NCBI GenBank assembly: GCA_016779225.1 | Contig: JADHNZ010000013.1 | Coordinates: forward strand, 1-64,000 | Direction: 5' to 3' | Length of the DNA: 64,000 nt | Source of the DNA: Planctomycetota bacterium | GTDB lineage: Bacteria > Planctomycetota > UBA1135 > GCA-002686595 | Shown: positions 1 to 8,684 of the stretch, one piece after another | Numbering within the stretch: the first letter of the stretch is position 1 | Layout of the letters: each line of letters starts with the position of its first letter | Notes under the pieces: model-generated | Databases searched by the model: none | The model's input: the letters and a program-made list of their open reading frames with translations, nothing else | What the model was told of the DNA's origin: nothing | Made by a program: the position numbers and the translations under genes

Positions 1-324
1 GGAGGAGACTTCCCGGGTCGGCCTGGCCACGAATGGGGTCTGACCTTGAATGCCTGGCGTCCAGGCTATTTGCCAAGCACGGACTCTGGTGCCGAGGCTG
101 TGCTGAGCATTCTCGCGGTCCCTCAAATCGCTGCGTCGATCGAATCTGTGCGCGCGACATACTTGGCCTCGCCAGGGGACCCGTTCTTTGATCGACTCAA
201 TGGTGAACTGCTCCCCGACGGCCGGATGGCCACAGACGTCATCCTTCCCGCCGCTGGACATGGCTCCAGCTTCGAGGTCTACATCTATCCTGGGATTGTC
301 AGTGACCTCCTCACAGATGGGTAA
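1..324 (+). CDS. C-terminal part of a truncated unknown protein
   Basis: An open frame runs from the first base of the window to a TAA at 322-324, so the start most likely lies upstream. A TTG at 46 is the only candidate start inside the window and gives 92 residues, but codons before it are also open and read as plausible protein. The visible part has no motif I recognise; it contains a hydrophobic stretch (AVLSILAVPQIAASI) and a Gly/Asp-rich tail. Base composition is lower in GC than the genes that follow. It may be the C-terminal domain of a secreted protein. No function is assigned. Confidence 0.45.
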   Translation, partial: GGDFPGRPGHEWGLTLNAWRPGYLPSTDSGAEAVLSILAVPQIAASIESVRATYLASPGDPFFDRLNGELLPDGRMATDVILPAAGHGSSFEVYIYPGIVSDLLTDG

Positions 325-652
325 GGAGGCATGCCCATCCGGGCGAAGCGCACTTCACCGAATTGCAGCGGCTCGCTCTACTCTGTTGAGCCGATCCTGT
401 ACGGGTGCACCCACAGTGCAGCGGAACTCTCTAGCCGCTCGGGGGATCCCAGCAAGAAGTGCGATGCGGCGTCAAAGTCCTGCCCATCAAGACTACGATG
501 CGGGAGCATGCATTCCGCGAGATCGAGTCCATTGAATCGTCCGGACCGTGGGCTCTTGAGAGCCGCAACGGGAACTGCCCATCCGGTCTGGATTGGCGTG
601 AATCGTTCAATTAGGGGCTACGACCAGCATATCGCTGGGATGATCTCCGGCA
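325..652. other. Gap with one weak small ORF
   Basis: About 330 bases lie between the truncated gene and the prolyl oligopeptidase stop. The stretch is lower in GC than the rest. A frame opening after TAG at 432-434 and closing at TAG 612-614 could encode about 51 residues from GTG 459. Its codons look protein-like, but it has no recognisable motif and no clear ribosome binding site, so it may be a gene remnant. I see no tRNA, clear terminator or repeat here. Confidence 0.3.
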
Positions 653-2761
653 TTAGCGCAGGTGCGTCATCAGGAACCCGAGCTCCTCGGCCGCCTGCTG
701 GACCAGCATCTGCGTGGGGCGGCCGGCGCCGTGGCCGGCGCGCTTCTCCACGCGGATGAGGATGGGCGCGTCGCCCGTCTGCGCGTGCTGCATGGCCGCT
801 GCGTACTTGAAGCTGTGCAGGGGCACGACGCGGTCATCGCGGGCTGCTGTCGTGACCAGGACCGGCGGGTAGGGGACATCCGTCCGCGCGTTGTGGACGG
901 GGGAGTAGGCCAGCAGGGCACGGAACTCGTCGGGGTCGTCCGCCGTGCCGTAGTCGCTGGCCCAGGCCCAGCCAATGGTGAACAGGTGATAGCGCAGCAT
1001 GTCCATCACCCCGACCGCGGGGATCGCCGCCCCGAACAGGTCCGGGCGCTGGTTCACCACGGCTCCCACGAGCAGCCCGCCGTTGCTGCCGCCCCGCAGG
1101 GCCAGGTGCTCGGCTGAGGTCCAGCCGCTCGCGCACAGCCACTCGGCCGCCGCGATGCAGTCGTCGAACACATTCTGCTTGTTCAGCTTCGTGCCGGCCT
1201 GGTGCCACTCCTCCCCGTACTCCCCGCCGCCGCGCAGGTTGGCGACGGCGTACAGGCCGCCGGCGTCCAGCCACGCGATGGTCGAGGGGCTGAACCCCGG
1301 GGTCAGCGAGACGTTGAAGCCCCCGTAGCCGTAGAGGATCGTGGGCACGTCCCCCGTGGGCTCCACGTCCTTGCGATGCACGAGGAACATGGGGACCCGC
1401 GTGCCGTCCTTGCTGGTGACGAACACCTGCTCGGTCGTGTACGCCCCTTCATCGAGATCGACCTCGGGCGCGCGCCACAGGGTGGCCTCCCCCGTGGCGA
1501 CGTCCAGGCGGTAGATGCCGCCGGGGTCCGTGTAGCTCGTGAACCGGAAGAAGGTCTCTGTGTCCTCGCGGTCCCCGCCGAAGCCCCCGACGGAGCCGAT
1601 GCCTGGGAGCTCCAGCTCGCGCAGGAACGCCCCCTCGAGGTCGTACTGGCGCACCACCGACTGCGCGTCGCGGAGGAACTCGGCGATCAGAGTGTCGCCT
1701 ACCACGGAGACGCCCTCGAGGGTCTCCTCGCCCTCGGGGACCAGCTCCTCCCAGGCCGCGGGCTCTGGGTGGTTGCGATCGATGCGGACCACGCGCTTGC
1801 GGGGAGCGTCGAGGTCGGTGACGAAGGTGAAGCGGTCCCCGTCCGACAAGAGCATCGAGAAGTCCGCGACGAGGTCGGGCACCAGCTCCTCGACGGGGCG
1901 CTCGGGGTGCTGGAGGCTCTTGAGGAACACGCGATTGCGCGGATCGGTCCCTTGGCGGATCGAGAGGACCAGCCAGCTGCCGTCGTCCGTCACGCGGGCC
2001 CCGAAGCTCCACTCCGGGTGGTCGGGGCGCTCGTAGACGACCTCGTCCTCGGACTGGGGCGTGCCGAGGCGGTGGAAGCAGAGCTTCGGCGCACGGTTGA
2101 CCTCGAGGAGGGCATCGCCCTCCGGCTCCTCGTAGCGCGAGTAGAAGAAGCCGCTGCCGTCGTGCAGCCAGGCCGGCCGACTGAACTTGATCCAGTCGAG
2201 CTGCTCGGGGAGGTCCTCGCCCTGCTCGACGTCCAGGATGCGCCAGACGTTCCAGTCGGAGCCGCCGTCCGCGATCCCGTAGGCCATGTAGCGCCCGTCC
2301 TTGCTGAACGAGGTGCCAGCGAGCGCCTTGGTGCCATCCTCGGAGAGCGCGTTGGGATCGAAGAGGACGCGAGCCTCTCCGTCGAGGGAGTCCATCGCCA
2401 TCAGCACGCTCTGCGCCTGCATCCCGTCGTTGCGGGAGACGACCCAGCGAGGGCCGCGCTTGCGGGGCATGCTGATGCGCTCGTAGTCCCACAGCGTGGT
2501 CAGCCGCTCCTCGAACCCGGCGACCTCGGACAGCCCCTCGAGGTAGCGGTGGGTACGCTCGTTCTGGGCGTCGATCCAAGCCTCCAGGCGCGCGTTCTCG
2601 GAGTCCTCCATCCAGCGGTAGGGGTCCGCGACCTCCACGCCGTGGAGCGTCTCGACCACGTCCTCCCGTGCGGTTGGCGGGATCTCGGCCAGGGGCGGCG
2701 TCACGTGGCAGGAGGCGGCTGCGGCGGCGAGTGCGAGGAGGACACGGCTGTGGGGGACCAT
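653..2761 (-). CDS. Prolyl oligopeptidase family serine peptidase (S9A)
   Basis: This encodes a 702-aa alpha/beta-hydrolase peptidase that cleaves short peptides after proline. The start at 2761 is chosen because it gives a hydrophobic leader ending in Cys18 (AAAASC), suggesting a lipoprotein or secreted enzyme; the open frame extends further upstream to 3040 but that part looks non-coding. The N-terminal half has the VADPYRWMED signature and the beta-propeller region typical of S9A. The catalytic domain shows GGSNGG with Ser559, an Asp in the RDDRVVP segment at about 642-643, and His677 in AGHGAG. Length matches the usual 680-730 aa. It is the last minus-strand gene downstream of the Tad locus, separated by 196 bp from the MerC gene, so it is probably transcribed on its own. 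Family assignment is secure; the substrate is not known. Confidence 0.93.
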   Translation of the reverse strand: MVPHSRVLLALAAAAASCHVTPPLAEIPPTAREDVVETLHGVEVADPYRWMEDSENARLEAWIDAQNERTHRYLEGLSEVAGFEERLTTLWDYERISMPRKRGPRWVVSRNDGMQAQSVLMAMDSLDGEARVLFDPNALSEDGTKALAGTSFSKDGRYMAYGIADGGSDWNVWRILDVEQGEDLPEQLDWIKFSRPAWLHDGSGFFYSRYEEPEGDALLEVNRAPKLCFHRLGTPQSEDEVVYERPDHPEWSFGARVTDDGSWLVLSIRQGTDPRNRVFLKSLQHPERPVEELVPDLVADFSMLLSDGDRFTFVTDLDAPRKRVVRIDRNHPEPAAWEELVPEGEETLEGVSVVGDTLIAEFLRDAQSVVRQYDLEGAFLRELELPGIGSVGGFGGDREDTETFFRFTSYTDPGGIYRLDVATGEATLWRAPEVDLDEGAYTTEQVFVTSKDGTRVPMFLVHRKDVEPTGDVPTILYGYGGFNVSLTPGFSPSTIAWLDAGGLYAVANLRGGGEYGEEWHQAGTKLNKQNVFDDCIAAAEWLCASGWTSAEHLALRGGSNGGLLVGAVVNQRPDLFGAAIPAVGVMDMLRYHLFTIGWAWASDYGTADDPDEFRALLAYSPVHNARTDVPYPPVLVTTAARDDRVVPLHSFKYAAAMQHAQTGDAPILIRVEKRAGHGAGRPTQMLVQQAAEELGFLMTHLR

Positions 2762-2957
2762 CCGGGGAGGATAGGCCTCCGCGCTGGTCGGGAGGTTCCC
2801 GCTGCGAGAGCCCTTGCAGTTCCCTTGCACGCTCCCACGAGGGCGCCCCCGCGCGCTGCGAGGGAGGGGCGTGACCGGCCGAGGGAGGCCAGGGGTCTCG
2901 GCGAGGCGCGGCGCGGCACGCTGCGGGCGCGCTCGGTGCGCCACGACCGTGGGAGGA

Positions 2958-3497
2958 TCAGCCCTCCTCGCAGCACGCGCGCTCGCAGCACTGGCCGGTG
3001 CGGAGCGTGAAGACGTGGGCGCTCGAGAGGCAGAGTCCACCCGTCAGGCAGAGGAGGCTCGCCAGGGGCACGTTGAGGCCAGCCGTCTGGACGGACAGGC
3101 AGCACTCGTCCGTGCATCCGGCTGGCTCCAGTGCAGGGAGCCAGCTGGGGTAGGGCAGGGACAGCGCGATCGCCTCGGACCACTGCGTACCCGGAGCCAG
3201 CAGGCCCAGGCCCAGGATCGCGATGCCCGTCCACACGACGGCCCGCAGGTTGCGGCGCGTCCTGACCTCTTGGATCCTGCGCGTTCGCCGGACCAGGGAG
3301 AGCGCCGCCGGGACGGAGATGGAGGCGAAGGCCCAGTGGGTGAGAGGCGACGACCAGATCCCCCCGAGGACGGGTGCGAGAGCGAGGGCCAGGGGGGCCA
3401 CCATGCAGTGGAGGGCGCACGCAGTGGCTGCGACCAGGCCCAGGCGGTCGATGGCGCGCGGGCTGAGCATCGGGGCCTGGAGGGACAGGGCGTTCAT
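2958..3497 (-). CDS. MerC-domain membrane protein
   Basis: A 179-aa protein with about four membrane segments. The first carries the Cys-x-x-His-Cys pattern (C27, H30, C31 in CALHCMVAPL) typical of MerC-family proteins, which move or bind thiophilic metals. Two more cysteine clusters stand out: CTDECC before the last helix, and CC..CC at residues 170-171 and 175-176 at the extreme C-terminus, which is unusual. The start at 3497 fits a short amphipathic N-terminus; a longer open frame upstream is rejected as non-coding. It follows the TPR lipoprotein gene by about 23 bp and may be co-transcribed with the Tad locus, but no functional link is known. MerC homologues outside mer operons often have uncertain roles; metal (possibly zinc) handling is an inference. 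Confidence 0.8.
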   Translation of the reverse strand: MNALSLQAPMLSPRAIDRLGLVAATACALHCMVAPLALALAPVLGGIWSSPLTHWAFASISVPAALSLVRRTRRIQEVRTRRNLRAVVWTGIAILGLGLLAPGTQWSEAIALSLPYPSWLPALEPAGCTDECCLSVQTAGLNVPLASLLCLTGGLCLSSAHVFTLRTGQCCERACCEEG

Positions 3498-3520
3498 GGG
3501 TGATGGGGGCTCGCGCTGCG

Positions 3521-4207
3521 TCAGGGGGTTCGGGTCTCGAGCTGTGCCGCCACCCATCGACGGCGGTTCATGGCCGGCTCGAACGAGGCCTCGAGGTCGA
3601 GGCAGCGTGAGTAGTGGCGCGCCGCCGCCGTGAGGTCGTCCTGCCCCTCGGCGATGAGGCCACGGTGGTACTCGTTGCGCCACGAGGGGCCGCCCCGCAG
3701 GGCATCGGCCCGGTCGAGGGCGGCACTGGCCTCGCTGAGTCGCTCCTCCACGAACAGCACGGCGGCCTGAGCCTCGTGGAGCTCGGGGCGATCCGGGCGC
3801 AGGCGCAGCGCCGCATCGATCCTGCGGTGGGCCCCCGCCAGGTCGCCGGTCCTCGCCGAGATTCGAGTCGCGATCAGCAGGGCATCCACGTGGTCGGGCT
3901 GGGCGGCCAGGACCCTCTGGACGAGGGACGCGGCTCGCTCGGTGCGGCCGGTCTCCAGGGACAGCGCGGCGTCCGCCACCAGGACGGGGATCGCGTCGGG
4001 ACTCTCGAGGCTGAGCGCTCGCACCGCCTTGGAGAGTTCCTGGGTGCTCGTCGGTGAGGTCTCCAGGAGGTGTTGGAGCCTCTCCTCGGGGCTCTCGGGA
4101 CCGGAGGTCGGAGTCGCTGCGCAGCCGCTCAGGCCGAGAGCGAGGAGAGCGGCGACAGCGGGCAGGCGCCGGCGGCGCTGCGGATCTTGGAGGCTCGAGG
4201 AGGTCAT
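3521..4207 (-). CDS. TPR lipoprotein, TadD-like
   Basis: A 228-aa protein with a lipoprotein signal: the basic N-terminus RRRR is followed by a hydrophobic stretch ending LSGC, with Cys29 as the predicted lipidated residue. The remainder is alpha-helical tetratricopeptide repeats (for example the segments around AERAASLVQRVLAAQPDHVDA and the region ending in LDLEASFEPA). It starts inside the tadC stop codon (ATGA overlap at 4204-4207), so it is translationally coupled to the pilus operon. In Tad systems a TPR lipoprotein (TadD) is needed for secretin or pilus assembly in the outer membrane. Position and architecture support that role; sequence similarity to a specific TadD was not tested. Confidence 0.75.
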   Translation of the reverse strand: MTSSSLQDPQRRRRLPAVAALLALGLSGCAATPTSGPESPEERLQHLLETSPTSTQELSKAVRALSLESPDAIPVLVADAALSLETGRTERAASLVQRVLAAQPDHVDALLIATRISARTGDLAGAHRRIDAALRLRPDRPELHEAQAAVLFVEERLSEASAALDRADALRGGPSWRNEYHRGLIAEGQDDLTAAARHYSRCLDLEASFEPAMNRRRWVAAQLETRTP

Positions 4208-5175
4208 GGTTGGGCGGGGCCGACGGTCTCGGTCAGGCGGAGGAACGCGGCGACGGCAGGACCGAAGGTCCAGACGAACACGCCGGGGAGGAAGCAGATC
4301 ACGAGAGGGAAGGCCAGCTTGGTCGGCAGCACCTGAGCTCGCTGGATCGCGCTCTCCCGGCGCTGCGACCAGAGGTCCGTCGCTTGGGAGCGGAGCGTGA
4401 CTCCGATGCTGGCTCCCTGGTTCTCCGCGTGGATCAGGGCGGAGCTGAAGCTCGTCATTGAGGGGACGTCGAGGCGGCCGGCCATGGCACGGATGGCCGT
4501 CGCACGGTCCACGCCAGCCATGGTGGCTGCGCGGACGCGCTCGAACTCGAGGGTCAGGGCCCGGTCCTGTCCAAGCGCGCTCCCGACCTTGATGAGGGCT
4601 GCATCGAAGCCCAGTCCCGCCTCGACGAGGGTCGCGAGCAGCTCCAGCACGGTGGGGAGGTCGCGCTCGATCTCCTCGTTCCGCTGTCGTTGCCGTCGGC
4701 GCACGCTCACGATCGGGATCGCCGCGATCAAGAGGGCGATCAGCCACGACGAGGCCTTCATGATCGGGAGCAGGGCCTCGCCGAGTCCCGCGGGGACCTC
4801 CTCGAGCCAGGCGGCGCCGACCTCCGCGTAGCCCGAGGCCTCGACCAGGAGGGCGATGAACGCGGCAGCGAGCACCGCGGCCACGGAGCGTAGGAGGAAC
4901 TGGGTCCTCGCGCCCGGCCCATCGTGCCCGGCGCGCGCCAGCCAGCGCTCGATGCCGGACTCTTCGAGGTCCAGCGGGTCGGCAGGCGTCGCGGGCGCGG
5001 CCGCCGGGTCCAGACCCCGCTCCTCGCGGAACAGGATCGCCCTCACGCGACGCTTGCGGCTGGCGCCCTGCAGGAGCGCCAAGGTGCTGAGCCCGAGCAC
5101 CGCGCCTGCGAGCGCGAGTGCACCCGGCCTGCTCAGGTCGTCGAGCGACAGCGTGAGGAGGGGAGGCGTCGCCAT
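4204..5175 (-). CDS. tadC: Tad pilus inner-membrane platform protein TadC
   Basis: A 323-aa type II secretion system F-domain protein. One N-terminal membrane segment is followed by a helical cytoplasmic region and two further segments (around SWLIALLIAAIPIVS and the C-terminal LAFPLVICFLPGVFVWTFGPAVAAF). The conserved core EIERDLPTVLELLATLVEAG and the sequence VPSMTSFSSALIHAENQG are typical of TadC. It sits 2 bp downstream of tadB and overlaps the TPR lipoprotein gene by 4 bp. The start at 5175 is preferred over upstream in-frame codons because it begins right after the tadB stop. Together with TadB it forms the inner-membrane platform that couples TadA ATPase work to Flp pilin extraction. 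Confidence 0.92.
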   Translation of the reverse strand: MATPPLLTLSLDDLSRPGALALAGAVLGLSTLALLQGASRKRRVRAILFREERGLDPAAAPATPADPLDLEESGIERWLARAGHDGPGARTQFLLRSVAAVLAAAFIALLVEASGYAEVGAAWLEEVPAGLGEALLPIMKASSWLIALLIAAIPIVSVRRRQRQRNEEIERDLPTVLELLATLVEAGLGFDAALIKVGSALGQDRALTLEFERVRAATMAGVDRATAIRAMAGRLDVPSMTSFSSALIHAENQGASIGVTLRSQATDLWSQRRESAIQRAQVLPTKLAFPLVICFLPGVFVWTFGPAVAAFLRLTETVGPAQP

Positions 5176-5177
5176 GG

Positions 5178-6005
5178 TCAGACCTCCGCGCGCGTCATGC
5201 GCTGGACCCAGGCGAGGCCGATCGCCTGGAGGACGATCGAGAGACCAATGAGGCCCGAGCCGGCCTCCGAGGCGGCGAAGCCCTCCACCCGCTCGGGGTA
5301 CTGCTGCCACATGAGGAACGCGAGGCCATAGGTGATGGCCACGATCCCGACGATGGATGCCTGCGTCTCGATCGCCTGGGAGGCCGTTCGTCGGACGACG
5401 TCGGCGCGGTCACGGATCGAGCGCGAGACGTTGCTCAGGGACGAGGCTGCACTTCCCCCGCTGTCGAAGTGCGAGGTCAGGGCGAAGGCGAAGAGGCGGA
5501 CGCCTTCCTGGGGATGCCGGCGTGCGAGGTCGCCGAGCACGGAGTGGGCCGACTCGCCGAGCCGCACGCGTTCGGCGAGCTCCTTGAGGATCCCGGCTGC
5601 AGGTCCTCGGGTCTCGGCGGCGGCGGTCGAGATGCTCTCCACCAGCGCGGCGCCAGCGCGGAGGGAGGCCACGACCAGGTCCACTGCCGCGGCGACCGAG
5701 AGCTCCAGGGCGAGGTCCCTGCGGCTCGAGAGGATGCCGAGAGCCACGTGGGTGACGACACCGACCAGCACGCCGATCGCCCCGGCCTGCAGGGCGGCGA
5801 GGCCCGTGACCGCCAATGCCAGCGCGCACAGCGAGCCCGTTACCAGGGCCCACACGAGAGCACCGTTGCCACGGCCACCGGTCCGGATCCCCGCATCGGG
5901 GTCAGGCCCCGCGAACGCTGCTCTCTCCTCCTTCCTCGGAAGGAGTGCACCGACGAAGCCGGCGATGAGGACGCCGAGGGTCGCGATGAGGAGGAGGTCC
6001 AGCAT
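5178..6005 (-). CDS. tadB: Tad pilus inner-membrane platform protein TadB
   Basis: A 275-aa T2SSF-domain protein. Two hydrophobic segments lie at the N-terminus (LLLIATLGVLIAGFVGALL and ALVTGSLCALALAVTGLAAL), followed by the cytoplasmic F domain with the region LSVAAAVDLVVASLRAGAAL and a C-terminal pair of helices (SIVGIVAITYGLAFLMW; GLIGLSIVLQAIGLAW). It is shorter than many TadB proteins, which exceed 300 aa, but complete. It lies between tadA and tadC in the usual order, with 19 bp to tadA and 2 bp to tadC. Its partner is TadC in the platform. Confidence 0.88.
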   Translation of the reverse strand: MLDLLLIATLGVLIAGFVGALLPRKEERAAFAGPDPDAGIRTGGRGNGALVWALVTGSLCALALAVTGLAALQAGAIGVLVGVVTHVALGILSSRRDLALELSVAAAVDLVVASLRAGAALVESISTAAAETRGPAAGILKELAERVRLGESAHSVLGDLARRHPQEGVRLFAFALTSHFDSGGSAASSLSNVSRSIRDRADVVRRTASQAIETQASIVGIVAITYGLAFLMWQQYPERVEGFAASEAGSGLIGLSIVLQAIGLAWVQRMTRAEV

Positions 6006-6024
6006 GGCTCGGGGAGGGACGGCC

Positions 6025-7422
6025 CTACGACTGCTCCGGCATGCGGAAGAGCTCGAGCGGGAGATCGACTCCCATCGAGCGCTCGTCCTGGACGAAGCGC
6101 GGGACGATCCCGGTGGGCTCGAAGCGCCCCTCGATCCGGTGGCGGCTGGTCGAGGTGGTGCGGAAGACGAAGATGTCCTGCAGCAGGGGCGTGCCGGACT
6201 CCAGGCCAGTCACCTCGGAGACCGCGGCGATCCTCCGGATCCCGTCCTCGTAGCGCCGCACATGGACCACGAGGTCCAGGGCCGACGTGATCTGCTCGCG
6301 AATCGCCTGCGACGGGAGATCGGCGCCGGCCATGAGCACCATGGTCTCGAGGCGTGCCAGCGCATCGCGCGTCGAGTTCGCGTGGACCGTGCACAGGCCA
6401 CCCTCGTGGCCCGTGTTCATGGCCTGCAGCATGTCCAGGGCCTCCCCTGCACGCACCTCGCCCACGATGATCCTCGAGGGCCTCATCCTGAGGCTGTTGA
6501 TCATCAGGTCGCGGGCGGACACGTGCCCCTGCCCCTCGGCGTTCGCAGGCCGGGTCTCGAGACGAACGACGTGCTCCTGGTCGAGGATGAGCTCCGCCGT
6601 GTCCTCGATGGTGACGATGCGCTCGTCCTCAGGGATCGCCTCCGCGAGGATCCCCAGGAGCGTCGACTTGCCCGCGCCCGTGCCTCCAGAGAGCAGGATG
6701 TTCCGCTTCCCCCGGACGGCTGCCGAGAGGACGTGCCACATCGCGCTGTCCAGCATGTTCAGGCGGAGGACGTCGACCGAGCGGAGCCGGTTGCGACCGA
6801 ACCTGCGGATCGAGAGCGTCGGCCCATCGATGCTCACCGGGGGCAGCGTCGCATTGACACGACTCCCATCCGGTAGGCGAAGGTCGACCATGGGCGAGGC
6901 CTGGTCGATCCGGCGTCCGACGTTCATGGCCAGCCGCTCGATAAGCCGTCGCAGGTGGCGGTCGTCCGCGAAGCGGATGTCGACACGCTCGAGGCGGCCG
7001 AAGCGCTCGACGTACACCTGGTCGTGACCGTTCACCAGGATGTCCGTGATGGCGGGGTCGGCCAAGAGCGGTCCGAGGGGGCCGAGCCCCGTGGCCTCCT
7101 CGGCCAGCTCGAGGCCAAGCCGGCTGCGCTCGGCCTCGTTCAGCGGAAGGTCCTCGGTGGCCAGGACGTTGGCGACCCAGTCCTGGACGGCTGCCTCGAG
7201 TGCCTCGGGCTCGCCCCCGAGCAGCCCCTCCTCCTGGAGGTCCGCGATGACCCTGGCGTGCAGTTCGGCCTTGAGGTCGACGAACTGCGAGGCCGCAACG
7301 GGTGCCGCCAGTTCACCCGTGCCCTTGGTGGAGTGCACACCCGCATCGGTCCGACGGACCGGCGCACTCGCCGGTCGTCGAGCGAAGAGTGAGCGAACGG
7401 CTCGCGCGTCGTCCTGCGTCAC
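6025..7422 (-). CDS. tadA: Tad pilus assembly ATPase TadA/CpaF
   Basis: A 465-aa secretion ATPase that powers Flp pilus assembly on the cytoplasmic face of the membrane. The Walker A box GGTGAGKST is clear, preceded by the CpaF-type region ILVNGHDQVYVERFGRLERV and followed by TIEDTAEL (Asp box) and RMRPSRIIVGEVRAGEALDML (Walker B region), then the His box TGHEGGLCTVHANS. It begins with GTG at 7422, overlapping the end of the tadZ gene by 4 bp (GTGA), which supports this start. Length is as expected for CpaF. Assignment is certain at family level. Confidence 0.96.
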   Translation of the reverse strand: MTQDDARAVRSLFARRPASAPVRRTDAGVHSTKGTGELAAPVAASQFVDLKAELHARVIADLQEEGLLGGEPEALEAAVQDWVANVLATEDLPLNEAERSRLGLELAEEATGLGPLGPLLADPAITDILVNGHDQVYVERFGRLERVDIRFADDRHLRRLIERLAMNVGRRIDQASPMVDLRLPDGSRVNATLPPVSIDGPTLSIRRFGRNRLRSVDVLRLNMLDSAMWHVLSAAVRGKRNILLSGGTGAGKSTLLGILAEAIPEDERIVTIEDTAELILDQEHVVRLETRPANAEGQGHVSARDLMINSLRMRPSRIIVGEVRAGEALDMLQAMNTGHEGGLCTVHANSTRDALARLETMVLMAGADLPSQAIREQITSALDLVVHVRRYEDGIRRIAAVSEVTGLESGTPLLQDIFVFRTTSTSRHRIEGRFEPTGIVPRFVQDERSMGVDLPLELFRMPEQS

Positions 7423-8648
7423 GAGCCGACCTCCTCGGAGGTCGCCACTTGCGCTGCGGCTTCGAGGCCCAGGGGCTGGGCGCGCCCATCGAGGGACCCG
7501 GACGCGGGACTGGCGGCGGCGGCGCTGGCCAGGGTGCGGAGGGCCCGTCCCCAGCGCCCGAGCCTCCGGAGGCCGGTCATGGGGGGGGCACCCGTGTTCG
7601 CTGCGGCCAGGACCCGGCCGTAGTAGGGGACCACGTGCTCGATGGTGCGGTCGAGCCGCGTCGCGACGTCCGTTGGATCGATGCCACGGCCAGGGTGCGT
7701 GTTGTTCAGGACGACCTGTGCGCGGGTGCGTTCGACCCCGAGTCGATCGAGGACCCCCAGCAGCTCAGCGGTCCCGTTGATGGTGGGTGCGGAGTTGTTG
7801 AGGACGACGAAGGCACGGTCCGACATGTCCAGGATCGCCAGGGTCACGCTGTCCAGCAGCGGGAACGTGTCGACCACCACGAAGTCGTAGCTGCGGCGCG
7901 CCACCGTGATGACGCGCGACATGACCTGTTCATCGACCGCGGCGGCCTCGATGGCGTCGGCCGGGGCGGGGAGGAGGTCGATGCCGCAGGGGTGGGTCTC
8001 GACGAGGACCGAGAGGAGCTGGCCATCCAGGCGCTCGAGCTGACGCCCGGCATCGGCGAGCGTCGCGCTCGGGCTGAGTCCGAGGAGATCCGCAGCCACC
8101 CCATGCTGGAGCGAGGCGTCCATCAGCAGCGTGCTGCCCCTCCGCGCGAGCTCGACGGCCGTGTTGATGGCGAGGGTCGACTTGCCCACGCCGCCCTTGC
8201 TGCCGACGAACGACACCACCCGGCCAACGCTCTGCTGCACCCTCTGTTGGTCGCCGAACTCTCGTTTGAGGAGTGCCTCCAGCTCGTTGCGTGCCAGCGG
8301 CCGGCTGAGGAAGTCACGCACCCCGGCGCGGAGGAGGCCGACGAAGCGTGACGAGAGGCTCGCGTCGCCGCCGAACTCCTGTGGACGGTAGATGGCGGCG
8401 ACCGCGGGGGCATGCTCCGCATCCCGGAGGTCCTCGGCCAGCTGCACCAGGGCCTCGCCACCCTGCTGGAGCTCGACGAGGATGAGATCGACCCTTCGCT
8501 CGATCGCACGAACGACGGCGCGGCGGGCATCCTCCTCCACGCGGATCGCGAGACGGAAGGGGCCCCCGAGCTCCGCGCCGAGGGAACTGACCTCGGACTC
8601 GAGGCCCGGGTCGCGCGTGAGCAGGATCGTCTGGAGGGTTCGCTGCAC
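7419..8648 (-). CDS. tadZ: Tad pilus localisation ATPase TadZ/CpaE
   Basis: A 409-aa protein with an N-terminal receiver-like domain (about residues 1-130, without an obvious phospho-acceptor pattern) and a C-terminal ParA/MinD-type ATPase domain. The deviant Walker A motif KGGVGKST lies near residue 150, and the Asp-containing strand YDFVVVDTFP matches Walker A-prime/B. TadZ/CpaE places the pilus machine at the pole or at foci. The start is GTG at 8648; 36 bp separate it from the TadG-like gene. The C-terminal 40 residues are Ala/Ser-rich and probably disordered. Gene order directly upstream of tadA is the canonical one. Confidence 0.92.
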   Translation of the reverse strand: MQRTLQTILLTRDPGLESEVSSLGAELGGPFRLAIRVEEDARRAVVRAIERRVDLILVELQQGGEALVQLAEDLRDAEHAPAVAAIYRPQEFGGDASLSSRFVGLLRAGVRDFLSRPLARNELEALLKREFGDQQRVQQSVGRVVSFVGSKGGVGKSTLAINTAVELARRGSTLLMDASLQHGVAADLLGLSPSATLADAGRQLERLDGQLLSVLVETHPCGIDLLPAPADAIEAAAVDEQVMSRVITVARRSYDFVVVDTFPLLDSVTLAILDMSDRAFVVLNNSAPTINGTAELLGVLDRLGVERTRAQVVLNNTHPGRGIDPTDVATRLDRTIEHVVPYYGRVLAAANTGAPPMTGLRRLGRWGRALRTLASAAAASPASGSLDGRAQPLGLEAAAQVATSEEVGS

Positions 8649-8684
8649 GGGTGTGGGGGAGTGATGGAGGGAGGCCGGTGGCGT

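Noticed and set aside
459-614. Small ORF of 51 codons in the gap before the prolyl oligopeptidase gene
   Set aside because: No motif, no ribosome binding site and only weak coding character; kept as a comment, not a gene.
1202-3010. Long plus-strand frame over the prolyl oligopeptidase gene
   Set aside because: Antisense to a gene with a complete catalytic triad; residues look like a GC-driven shadow.
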